Source: Malurus cyaneus samueli
Taxonomy: Eukaryota; Chordata; Aves; Passeriformes; Maluridae
Length of the DNA stretch: 64,000 nucleotides
Reading direction: 5' to 3'
NCBI GenBank assembly: GCA_009741485.1
Contig: CM019227.1
Span: 14,494,669-14,558,668 of the forward strand
Under the pieces are notes generated by a model that saw only the letters and a list, made by a program, of their open reading frames with translations, was not told the DNA's origin and did not search any database. Shown piece after piece: positions 24,859-35,780 of this stretch (the first letter of the stretch is position 1; each line of letters starts with the position of its first letter). The position numbers were made by a program, and so were the translations under genes.

Positions 24859-25783
24859 GTGAGTGAGGCACAACTACTGCCCTTCTGAAGGAGAAGGTGC
24901 TTTGCATGAGAAAATGTTAGTGATCTTCTTCAGAAAACACAAAGAAAGAGGAATAGTACAAAATCCAGCCCAAAAGTTTGCCCATCAGCCAAATTACAAT
25001 GTTTTGGAAAAGGTTTCATGCCCTTTCTGCGTGCCTTTTCCTCACCACGAAATATTTCTCATCTCTCCCAGCCTCTACCAATTCCATTAGAAAATCCATT
25101 ACTAACGACAGCACACGATCTCCAGTGGGGATTAAATCCCAGAACATGGCAGAAATGGAGCTGTTCAGAGGGATTTTGGGCATTTATGATTTACTGAACT
25201 GCCAGATCTGGTGCCAGAGGCTTTACGGTTTCATTGGAATAGTGACTTTTCATTAATGACAGAAAGATGCAAAACTAAGGTAAGAGCAGGGAAAGCAATT
25301 GGGTTACTTGTGACTCACAGGATGCTGATTCAAACTCAGAGCCTCAGAGAAAGGAGCAAAGGGCAGAAAATAACAGCTTGCTGAATGAAGGGACTGTGAT
25401 TCCAGCATGATTTTTTCACTTGGCTGAAAAGGAGATAAACGCCCTTTATTGTCAGAGAGACGATACACTCCCTTTATTATATTAAATAATATCATTATTT
25501 TCCTGTCACTGTGCTCCCAGCTGTTATTGGGTGATTCTCCACCTCCTACCACCGTGTTCCTGGAGCAGGTGAGAAGGTGACAGCCTGGTGGCAATGGTCC
25601 CCTCAAGTGTCACAACACCCTTTGATCCAGACAGCCAACAAATATATGCCAGAAGGAGCTTGGGAGATGCACAGAGAAAATAATTAAACCTGTTTGATGG
25701 TGGGTCAGGAGGCCTCACCCTGCAGACACAACATCATCTCCCACACCCAGCACAGCGTTCCACCCTCGAACGCTTTACGAGAC
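24859..25783. other. Intergenic or intronic sequence, no gene seen
   Basis: Unique sequence. Frames at 24978-25256 (plus) and 25304-25718 (minus) show no domain. The right end may already contain the 5' part of the LINE-like fossil that follows. Confidence 0.5.
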
Positions 25784-26420
25784 ACCAAAGAACACCTTCA
25801 ATCTCTTCATTTAAAAATCGATAACCTTCGAGCTCCCACAGCTTCCTTTGAGACCAAGGTAAATAAAATTGAGGGAAGGCTGGAGGGATTTGAAAAGCAA
25901 TGGAGTCAATTGAAACTCAAACAACAAAGAGAGGGATGCTGTAATAAAAAAATCACAAAGGAGAGAAAACTGTGTTTAAGAATTATGGAGCTCCTGAAGG
26001 AAGATTAAAGTATTGGGGAAAATCAACAGCCTAGTCATACTATTTAATGTTCTGAGCATCTTCTCTGAAAGATCCAGGATGGATGGAAATGAATGGAAAA
26101 ATCCAAAGGAGACATAATGAAGAAAAGCCCATTATCAGGAGTAGCAAATGTAATACATCTGCAAGAATGTTCAAGTCTCAAAGTGCTGCATAGGAAGAAA
26201 ATAATCACAGAGAGCTGGACTGAAAGCAGGGTTTGAGGAGTGGCCAAAGAATTAGAATAAAAATCAGCTATCTTACCAACTCCATAAACCCTTGGCAAAG
26301 GATAGGAAGTAACTTCATTTGAAAAAAAAAGAAAAATTTTTCCTAAACAACCCTGCATCGATCTTCTGTCCTGCCAGACTGCGGTTGCTACTCCTGAGAG
26401 AAGAAACACGACGCTGCTGG
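25784..26420 (+). mobile_element. Decayed LINE ORF1-like fossil (coiled coil plus C-terminal domain remnant)
   Basis: The frame 25694-26008 carries a heptad-like stretch rich in leucine, isoleucine, lysine and glutamate from about residue 30, including SLHLKIDNLRAPTASFETKV and NKIEGRLEGFEKQWSQLKLK. It ends in LCLRIMELLKED. This is the layout of L1/Tx1-type ORF1 proteins, in which a coiled coil is followed by a basic segment and then an 'LRIxGxPE'-like start of the RNA-binding domain. Several hundred bases downstream, past stops and frameshifts, 26339-26400 reads FLNNPASIFCPARLRLLLL. That resembles the C-terminal ORF1 signature around 'FPARLR'. The element is broken and not functional. No ORF2 (endonuclease or reverse transcriptase) is recognisable. 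This is pattern recognition only; a coiled-coil exon pseudogene is an alternative. Confidence 0.35.
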
Positions 26421-26930
26421 GAAGCAGGAGCAGCACAATGTTTCACACAGAACTGAAAAAGAGACAGCAGGAAGAACTCAGATAGCTAAATCTATCAAAA
26501 AATCTCCAACCTACTTGTTTTGCTCCTTTACCATAGAAGATACTTTTGAACCTGATTGTTCTGGAAAGATCTATTCACTCTCTCACCTGGTACGTGGGCC
26601 ATTGGTAAATTTATTCTCATGTGCTGCCATCGAGGAATAAGTTCAACTGAAACAATGTAAACATTTAATTAAAATAAATCATTTTAAGGCTGAGGTGTTA
26701 TTATTGGTAACTTATTCTGCTTCCTAAACCTCACTTTCAGAGGAGCAATTTGTACATTTGACCTATGGCAGCATTTTCAGTTTGCTGTTAGGACCAAAAA
26801 GTAATTTATACATGTTGCTAACAAATTACAAAGCTAAAGTTAGTACCTCACCATTATTGATGACTATAAATCAATATTTATACTATTACAATACACAACA
26901 ATTGTCTTTACTAAATTTTCTCCAACTACT
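26421..26930. other. Unique sequence, no gene seen
   Basis: AT-rich sequence between the LINE-like fossil and the polypurine tract. It may include further degraded parts of the same element, but no motif is clear enough to support that. Confidence 0.45.
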
Positions 26931-27486
26931 GAGAAAGAAAAAGGAAAGAAGAAAGAAAGAAAAAGAGAGAGAAAAAAGGGAAAGGAAAGGGAAAGGGAAA
27001 AGGAAAGGGAAAGGGAAAGGGAAAGGGAAAGAAAGGGAAGAAAGGAAAGGAAAGGAAAGGAAAGGGGAAAGGAAAGGAAAGGAAAGGAAAGGAAGGAAGG
27101 GAAAGGAAAGAAGGAAAGGAAAAGGAAAAGGAAAGGAAAGGAGGAAGGAAAGGAAAGGAAAGGAAAGAAAGGAAGAAGGAAAGAAAGAAAGGAAAGGAAA
27201 GGAAAGGAAAGGAAAGGAAAGGAAAGGAAAGGAAAGGAAAGGAAAGGAAAGGAAGGAAAGGAAGGAGGAAAGGAAAGGAAGGAAAGGAAAAGAAGAAAGG
27301 AAGAAAGGAAGGAAAGGAAAAGGAAAAAGGAAGAAGGAAGAAGAAGAGCAATAGAAGAAAGAAAAGAATAAGAAAAAAAAGAGAAAGAAAAAAAGAGGAG
27401 AGAGAAAGAGAGAGAAGAGAGAGAGAAGAGAGGAGAGAAAGAGAGAGAAGAGAGAGAAGAAAAAGGAAGAGAAAAAAAAAAAAAGA
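26931..27486 (+). repeat. Polypurine tract, (GGAAA)n/(GGGAAA)n with (GA)n tail
   Basis: From 26931 to 27348 every base is A or G, an uninterrupted 418-base purine run dominated by GGAAA pentamers with GGGAAA and GGAAGG variants. After two pyrimidine interruptions (27349, 27352) the purine bias continues as GA-rich repeats to about 27486. The frames across it (26758-27354 plus; 26886-27525 minus) are Lys/Arg/Glu/Gly or Phe/Leu/Ser/Pro repeats and are not genes. Such a tract can form triplex DNA and is prone to slippage and misassembly, so its length here may not be exact. Confidence 0.97.
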
Positions 27487-28800
27487 CAAAACAAAAAGAT
27501 GACTATAAGAAAGATCAAAAATCATCTTTCCTATCTCAAGGAGCTCTCCAGGGCACCTTCGCTTTAACCTACAGGCAGTAGCTAAAGTGAAACCTGAAGC
27601 TTTGGCACCCTGGAGTGGAAATTTCCCTGCATGTCTGAGCTGGATATTTTGATTTTTGGTGGACTGAGACCAACAGGTGCATTGTGCCCAAAGGGACTGT
27701 GAAGCACGAGTGACAGTGAAAATTCTGAAAGGGAAAAATGGGACAGAGAGAGTGGACAGGACAGGGTGCCAGTGCTCAAAGACTGGCTAAAGAGAAACCA
27801 GGTGGAGGAATTAGTGAGAAATGGAGTAGATTTATCTCAACTAATCCAATCAGGGTTCTGAGGCACCAGAGACATTCCTGTCCCCCAGCAGTGTCACCAG
27901 GGGACAGGAACCCACCACAGCCTCTGCCAAGAACAGCTGAACCCTAATCTGCCTAATTTCAGGCTGTGCCCACCCCTGCTTGAGACACAACACAGGCAGG
28001 TCTTCAAGGGAGAAATAACCCTAAAGTGGGTTCTAAACCAAATCACTGCACCCTGCAGGTGTCCTTCAGTTTCTGCCTGAGTAGAGTGATTTGTATGATT
28101 GCATTATTGTATAACCTAAACACAAAGTAGAAACATGTAAATATTTTAAGGCACAGAAATTAAGACACTTCCCATTCTCAGAGACTGAAATGTAAAGATT
28201 AGAATCTTCTCTAAGTAAAAATGTAGAGGCCCACTCTAAAGATTTCCCTACACTTAAGAAAATACTTGTAACTTTTTTACATTGTGGCCAAAAGTATAAG
28301 GTTCTATTGCCATCCTCACTCCAAAGCGTTGAGTTTAAACAGAAAACATGTGGGAACAGAATTCAAATATTGTTAAAGCATTTACTGGCTGGCTCAGACT
28401 CATGTTTTTGACTTGGCTTGCTTTCAGTTTTTTGACTTATGCATATATGAAGGCTTCTGTGGCTAACTAGTTTGCTCGTGGTTCTTTGTTGCAGTGTTTT
28501 GTTAACCTTCCTTTATGTATTTTTAATGAATACTACAAATAAGAAATGTGTAAACTCATCCTGAGAAGAGGCTATAATGTCTTCCTGTGCTTTTGATTCA
28601 CTGCCTCATTTGCAAGATTGCTGCTTATTCACAAATTAATTATGCAATGGCATCTTTAGCTAATAAAGTCTCAACAAAAAGCATTTAATCCAATTCATAG
28701 TTTTCTCTCAATCAAACCGAGTCTGTCAAACATAATTACATTACACATGCAAAGCAGGGACGAGCCAAACATGTGCCACACCTGCTTAGTGCTTCTTCAG
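27487..28800. other. Intergenic or intronic sequence, no gene seen
   Basis: Unique sequence. The part from about 28370 to 28760 is AT-rich with ATTA-type motifs and looks well preserved. No open frame of note is present. Confidence 0.5.
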
Positions 28801-29069
28801 GCAGACGATATACAGTGGAGGAACAGTTGGCAGCACAGATGGCACAGCAAAGAAGACTTGTGAAAAATGCAGTTCTGGAGTGTGGTTTTGTGCCTTTTAT
28901 TGATGGCAAGGGTCAGATAGCGACCTCAGTTTATGTCAAACACACCTTTCTGGTACCTTCAGGCTTTGACAATTCTAATTTTAGAGGAACCAACCCATCC
29001 TCTGCTTTCCAGATGAAGGGAGCTCTGAAGCTCAGAGGAGCCAGTGCTGGCTTCCACCCACAGCCATGA
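28801..29069 (+). other. Candidate exon or old retrocopy fragment
   Basis: An acceptor-like cttagtgcttcttcag ends at 28800. One frame is open from there to a stop at 29067-29069, about 89 codons, and begins GRRYTVEEQLAAQMAQQRRL. The first 50 residues have a mixed, protein-like composition with a charged, glutamine-rich helix-like start. A donor-like ctg|gtacct lies at 28953. About 250 bases after the stop there is an 18-base A run (29320-29337) without an AATAAA signal just upstream. The peptide matches no family I recognise. It could be a coding exon, a fragment of a processed pseudogene or chance. Confidence 0.2.
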
Positions 29070-32000
29070 GCTCTGGGGACACTGGGCTCTCACCTAGGAT
29101 CATGTGTTTCAGGGTGATTCTAAATATTGTATCCCCCACCCACTTCATTGTGTACCTATACAAAACCTATTTAACAATTACAGGGACAGTGACTCTGCAC
29201 ATTTCTGTGCATCCAGTTCACAGCTCATGAAGGAGCCAGGAGTTGTATTTGTGACCACAAAACCAAAAGATAACCTAGGCAGTCCTGGGTAGTTTTCAAT
29301 GTGTGGGTATGCTTAACTGAAAAAAAAAAAAAAAAAAGAAACAAACCCAGACATATAATATTAACATGTATTTATAGTGATATCTATTTAAGACTGTGAA
29401 ATTATATTGGTAGAGTTTCTGAAAATTACTTTAGCTAGAGATTTGGTGATCTCTCCTTATACTACTGAAACCATCCCTACCATGTCATTTACAAAGTCAT
29501 CCTCCTGCAAGAGCCAAGATGCCCAAACCCCCTCACTGCATCACTCATTATCTCCTAAAAGATCCAATACCTAGCCTTTGTCTTGCTGTACACACAGGAA
29601 AGAAAAAAAAAAAAAAAAAAAAAACCTCAAAATCAAAGCTCAAAATGTTCCCATTCAAAAATACTCATCTCTTATCTCCATTACCTTTATCTGCTGCTTC
29701 CCATCAACACAACCTTGCCTTCTGCAAAGTCTTTTCACATCTGTTGCTCATGTGCTCTATTTTTATTGCATCCATGTTGTGAAAGCTGAGTGTGAAACCA
29801 TCACGGTGACCACCTGCCTTTAAGGTTCTTCAGAAGTTTCCTCAGCTTGGCAAAGCTTTGAGGGAATATTATTTCCACCCAGGAAGAACACCTTGGGCTA
29901 CATCCATAAAGGAGCTATAAGGACATGGGGGCGAGGGTGTTTCATAAACTTTTTAATTCCTACAAAATGTTTTCTCTCATTCCTTTTATTGTAGTGGTTT
30001 GTCAAAGCTACTACCCAGTGTAAGTTTTGGCATAAAACTTACCCCAAAGGGAACAAAGATAGCTCATGTAAGGCCCAGAAGGATGGAATTCCCTTTCTAA
30101 TCACACAAGCAATGTGCCCTGCAGTGCTCTGTCCTCACAGCCCAGTGGTGTGTGCTGACTGGGAGAGCTGGAGAGGAGCTGTCTCTGCATCGCTGAATGG
30201 GGAATTCAGGGAAAAATAAGAACAGACCAAGTTCCAGGGGAGCAAAGTTAACTGGGAGCTCTCCATTCACACTCAGTGCCACGCTGGCTGCAAGGTTTTA
30301 GTAATTGTACCATAATTAAGCAGAAAAATTACATTTTCTAATTACATTTTCTAATAAGAGCATTAAGACTCCCTTTTAAATTCACTGTTGCCACACCTCT
30401 ATCAAAGCAGACTCAGGGTCAAACATTTCTCATTTTTCTGCAGCAGGAAGAAGAGACCTGTCCTGCCTGCTGTGTTTCAAGCAAGTTATACATTAAAGGA
30501 GCCCTTTCTCCACTGAAATCTTCCTCCTGCTCGCAAAATTGTTTTCCACTGACGTGACCCAAATGCCAATAAAGCCTTCCCACAGTATTTCCCATCGGTG
30601 CAGGTGCACTAAATGGAGACTCTGCAGCATCAAGGATTGGGAAAATGGTATTGAAAACAGAGTGTGTTCAAATAACTTCTGCAGGACTCATTCCCCGGAA
30701 TGCTAAATTTGTGAATCTATTAGCGAGCTTCCAGATTCAGAAATATTCTGGTGTGGAATATGTTGTCTGCTTTTCTCCAAGGACACTTGACCAGAGGGCT
30801 GTTAGCAAGAGCTGGGGAACTGTCAGTGGAACTAAACAGATAGCAGGAAATAAATAAATAAATAAAGCACAAACCGTTTCTCGGGGATTGAGCACAAAAA
30901 ATTATTCAGAGGAAAATACACTGGGATTTAACTTAAACAAAGTTTAAAGAAATTCACAAAGTTTAAATTACTGAGCGAACAACAAATGTCCTGGGAGAAT
31001 CCTTTTGACAGAAGTCAGAAATAAATCAGCAGAAAGGAATACGTGTGTTTTTCTGAGAAGAGAAATCTCAGTGCCATCATAAGTATTAAAAATAAAAATG
31101 TAAAAAAAAATTAACCAGACACTCTTATTCAGAATGTGTATCTTTTCCAGAGTTTCAGCTCCACTGAAAGACACCGAGACGAGCTAGTGAGCAAAGCTAT
31201 AAAAGCAGAATCCCAAACGAATAAATAAAAAAGGCCATCTTCTGTTTCAGAAATCAGCAGTCCCATAACACACTGCTCTATAAATTTCTTCCCCACAGAC
31301 TGGAAAGGGAATGTTCTTGACTAACAGATCTTTCCTGCTGAAATATCACCGGGGATGGGTAGCACTGGCTGGCAGGCCTGCACCATCTGCTTCCTGAGGC
31401 TCCAGTAAAGGCAGCAGCACCAGTGTTTCATGTTTGCATAATGCTGATTTAAAGGAAATTGCATCCTTTTGGGCTTGGTCACACAGGGACATTTACAAAA
31501 AGCCCAGGTTTACACCACGTTATTGTCTCAGCTGTGCACTATTGCAAATGAAGCTTAGTGAATGTTTCCCCAAATCCGAGAAATGCTGTTTTCCTGGTAT
31601 TTGGATTTCAGTGTGCAGCATTGATCAGTAAGTTTTAACACTCTCCATGATGGCTGTGGATTCATGGATTATGATGGCAGCTCTTTGAAGGGTGCCCTGC
31701 AATCTGCGCACCAAATCTTCTTCCCCCTGCCCTGCTTTTCCAAGTTAGCGATGAAAACTTTGGGCATTCCTGCTGGCTGCAGGGGAGCAGAGCACAGGCA
31801 GCACCAGAAAGGACCATTTAGAGCCAAAGGCAGCACAGAGGTGAAGCTTTGGAGCCTTCATGAGACAAGAGGATGCTCAACAAGTGCTGATGTGCTGAAA
31901 GCATTGGTGGGTTTTGCTGCAGGGTGAGCACCAACAGCCTGGGGACACCACAGATGACATTCCCCAGTGCTGTGCCAGCAGCCACGGCCAGAGCAGGCAG

Positions 32001-35000
32001 GAGGCATCAAAAACTCAGATTATAAAAAAACTAAGCCAAATTCACCATCTCTTCAGCCAGCACTTTTCACATGAGTTTAACATGAATCTTGCATGCCATT
32101 ACTAGCACCTACAGAAAAGAGGTAAGATGTGTTCAACTTTTAGGGTCGTGTCTCCACCCTTGGAGTTTGCAGGGGATCTGGAGTTCTTCTCTTCTCTTCT
32201 TTCTCCTCCCCCCTATCAGATATAGTTACATCTGCTGTCAAATGATGTCATATTTCATATTTTCTTTTTTTTTCATTTAAAAATCTGAAGTACTAACTAA
32301 TAACCAATTATGAATTCCCCTACCTTTAATATAAAAATTTAAATAAAAATGCTCAGTGTACAGTGTGCGATATGTGAAATATACAAATTTGTCATCTGTC
32401 ATCATTATGGAGATTTTCAGAAGGGTTTGATTTCATTTTGAGTTAGATACCGCAAAATTTTGAACTTGCGTTAAAAAGTGCCATTCCTCAGAGAATAATA
32501 CATATTTGATTAAACCAGTCAAAAATATACAGCAAACAACATATCTCCTTCTTTATCGTCCACTAAGCCTTGTTATCTCTGTACCCACCTCATGATTTTT
32601 GTTTAAAAGTCTGAAATTTGCTATGAAATTATCCTGTATTACACAAATACATGCTGCAAATATTTATGTGTGCTCAGTCTAAGCATACAGCCCCAGTGGT
32701 GATGTTTATGTGCACAGCCTTAATCACATGCATAATGTCAGACAAGTATCTGCCTAATTTCAGAGCTGATTTTTAATAATTGATGTTTTTATTTGATAAT
32801 GAGATTATTGGAAAATAAATTAGAAAATAAAATTAGAAAAGCTAGACTTTTGCTACAATAATGTTAAATGCTAAGAGAATCAAAGGGCTTTGAAGAGCCA
32901 CTTCCATATTTTGTTGCAAGCTTGTCAATCCAGTCCAGTTTTTGTTTGATTTTCTAATTTGGAATGTTTCCCTGGATATAAAATAGCACAGTTTTTAAGG
33001 AGTTATTTTACAATAATACTGTTACCAAATAAAAACATCAATTACTAAAAATCACTCTGAAATTAGGCAGATACTTGTCTGATATTACGCAACATTTCAT
33101 CTAAAGGTGGCCAAAAGCAGCTTCCACTGGAGCCATACAACCTAAAGAACCAAGCCCAAAAGAAAATGGATTTTCTCCTGGCCCATGAAGGACCAACATC
33201 ACCCCTCTGCTCTGGGTTGAGGTGTCGGAGTCTTTCACCCTCCCACAGATGAAGCTCTTCCACTCGTTATTGAAACCGAGAATTTCTCTTGCATAATGGG
33301 GCAGATCTTCAAAAACGAAAAGAAAAACTCACTCATGTCTATGTCCTGCTGATGAAAAACATTTAATTGTACATCTATGGAATTTTAATAAGTATTGATT
33401 TTACTCCTGTCATGAAGACAGAGAATGGTGAGTCTTGTCAAAGCACATGAGCGCAGGTTAATGCAGGGTTATCAACTGATCATTTGTCTCTTCACCAAGA
33501 CTATTCATCCCTCCTCTAGCAGAAAAGTACCACAGGATGCAGAATATTCCAAACATTTGTAAATAATGAATGCCTAATCTCACTCACTGTTTGTAGTGGA
33601 ATAAAAATCCTGACTCCTGTGCCTTGTTTATGTTAGACTGTGAAAATTTAAACCAGAAGGCACTTACAGAGATACAGACAATGCAAGGAAAAGTGGAAAA
33701 GGATTCCTAAAGGATTCCTAAACCTATACAAAGCTTTTTTCTGTTGTGGGAGATCTCTGTCAGCTGGGATCCGTGTGTTACATTGCTAAAGCATAAAGGC
33801 AGGTCTGCAAACTTGCTCAAGAGCCTTGTATGCAAAGGGAGCATGGTGGCAGCTGAAAAAGATGTTTGTGCTCAGGATTAAGGCCAGTATTTATCTTCTT
33901 GGCAAAAGTGTCTGCGTGAAAGCCTGGAGTAATGATACCATACTCTATAGCCCACTACAAAAACAAGATCAAGAAGAATTGCATAAATACACCTATGTAA
34001 CATCCATCACATTAATGAGAATGTAGAGACAAATGCAGCTCGCTGCTCAACTTGGCATCTATTGACTGCACAAGAAAGTCAGACACTGCAGAGACAAATT
34101 CTATCCTAAAGCCATCGGAGGAGCGTGGATCTGAATGATCTGACGCACAAAAGTTTCTCTCTCCACCCAAGAACCATCTTTCAGGCCTTGCAGCCCACCA
34201 AAGGCAATCCTGAATGCTGCTGCCAGCTCAACAATGGGCTCTGAAAGACCTGGGGAGGCAGAGTGTGCAAAGGCTCAAAGGTTTAGCTCAACACTGTTTG
34301 AATATCTAAAACTAAGGAAAGAGGTAACAACAGCTGGGCTGGATTGATGGGGCAGAAATTGGAAAATATGAGCGTTGGTTTAGCATCAGAGGGCCTCAAA
34401 GTAAAAAGTCCTTTCTTTTTGACCATGAATACACCAAGTGACGGGGATATTTGCTTAGGATTTTGCTCAAGGCTTTGCAAAGCTGGTGGGGGGAAATCGG
34501 CATTAATTTTCAAAGATAGGTAAGAAGAGCCAAACTGGTGAAAAAAGCACCTGTGATCTGTTTAGTCATATTGATCTGAATTTTTAAAAGTATAAAGTTT
34601 TTACTTAATTCCTGTTTTCAAGCTTTTTCAGCTTAGTGAACTGCAATGCTTTACTCTTTGCTTTCCACCTATAATTCTGAAATGTTTTTCAAGGGAAGGT
34701 AAAAATCATAATTCCCATGGAAGAGCTGTAGAACTGTGAGATTGCAGATTTTTTTTTTCTCTTTTATAATAACAGAGTTCTGTTAAGCACTTTTACACCA
34801 TAAACTGGATTTGATGGCTTTGTGGTTAAACAATCAGTTATTGAATCCTACAGGTAAAAATAAAAATACCACTTTATGTAATTGTGCTCAGAGTTAATTA
34901 TAATCAAACATTTGTTATTTTTCTTCTACAGCAATTGGGGAAAAAAAAGCTCTTTATCCAAGAGCTATGGACAGAGGATAAGTGGGATTACTTTTTTTTC

Positions 35001-35051
35001 TGCTAAATTTATGAGACAAAGGACTCAAAATGTTCAGGTTGCACAAGAAGT
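29070..35051. other. Intergenic or intronic sequence, no gene seen
   Basis: Unique sequence with A runs at 29320-29337 and 29603-29624, and a 13-base tandem duplication attacattttcta at 30328-30353. The AT-rich interval 32290-32860 has even composition and many TAAT/ATTA motifs, and may hold a conserved element. None of the open frames (all under about 100 codons) shows a domain. Confidence 0.5.
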
Positions 35052-35074
35052 AAANAAAAAAAAAAAAAAAAAAA
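35052..35074. repeat. Poly(A) run containing an undetermined base
   Basis: A 23-base A run with an N at 35055. The ambiguity sits in a homopolymer, where sequencing or polishing commonly fails. Confidence 0.9.
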
Positions 35075-35399
35075 TAAAGTGTGGTAATTACAGCAAGGGT
35101 GAGTACAAAGAGATCAAATGGGATGTGAAATGTCTTTATTCTGCTCAGAACACAAACCAGAGCAGGTGAGGTCCTACAGAACCCGGTACCACTGTGAGCT
35201 TTAGGCAGCAGATGGTTCTGAGTGTGCCCTGAGTCCCATAAATGAGAGCCTGGAGTGTACAGCCTGCCTCAAATCCATACAGCAGAGAGAGGAAATATCC
35301 ACCGAGTTTGGGGCTGTTCAACACCTCTTCGGAGGGGAACCCATTAAAGGTTCTACATAAGCTCTGAGCTCAGAGTTTGCTGCTGCTGAGCGCCAAAAG

Positions 35400-35780
35400 C
35401 TCCGGCATCTGCATCCCCTGAGTGCCAACAGGGCTGGCTGGGCTGGCAAACCTAACACAGGCACTGGGCAAAGAGATGCCTTTCCAAAGCCTCCTCCAAA
35501 TTGCCAGAGCAGCAAAGAGAGCTGCAAAGAGAGCTGCAAACAGAGCATCTCCAGCAGAGCATCTCCAGCTGAGCGCGGCCCCAGCTCGGTGGCAGTGGCA
35601 CCGCTGTCCCAGCCCCAGCCCCGTGCAGATGTTCGCTGTCAGAGCACACAGCTCTGTCCCTGGCTCTCCTCTCCCCGCTGGCCCCTGGCTGGCTGCTCAG
35701 CACATCGAGCTAATTGACTCATCTTGGCTCAGCCCTCAGCTCCATCAGCTGGACCAGCTCATTTTCCCCCCAGCCAAGGA
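35400..35780. other. GC-richer segment with two short tandem duplications
   Basis: This is one of the most GC-rich parts of the window. It contains agagagctgcaa twice in tandem (35516-35527, 35528-35539) followed at once by cagagcatctccag twice in tandem (35541-35554, 35555-35568). Open frames exist on both strands (35422-35796 plus, 35452-35703 minus), but their alanine/arginine- and cysteine-rich translations follow from the GC-rich repeats and show no domain. CpG is not dense enough for an island. Confidence 0.6.

Noticed and set aside
26520..26640. Short frame reading TIEDTFEPDCSGKIYSLSHL, loosely like the C-terminal part of Penelope-type retroelement proteins
   Set aside because: The similarity is short, lacks the expected cysteine pattern and ends at a stop. 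Too weak to call.
26758..27525. Open frames of about 200 codons on both strands
   Set aside because: They are translations of a purine-only microsatellite (Lys/Arg/Glu/Gly, or Phe/Leu/Ser/Pro on the other strand).
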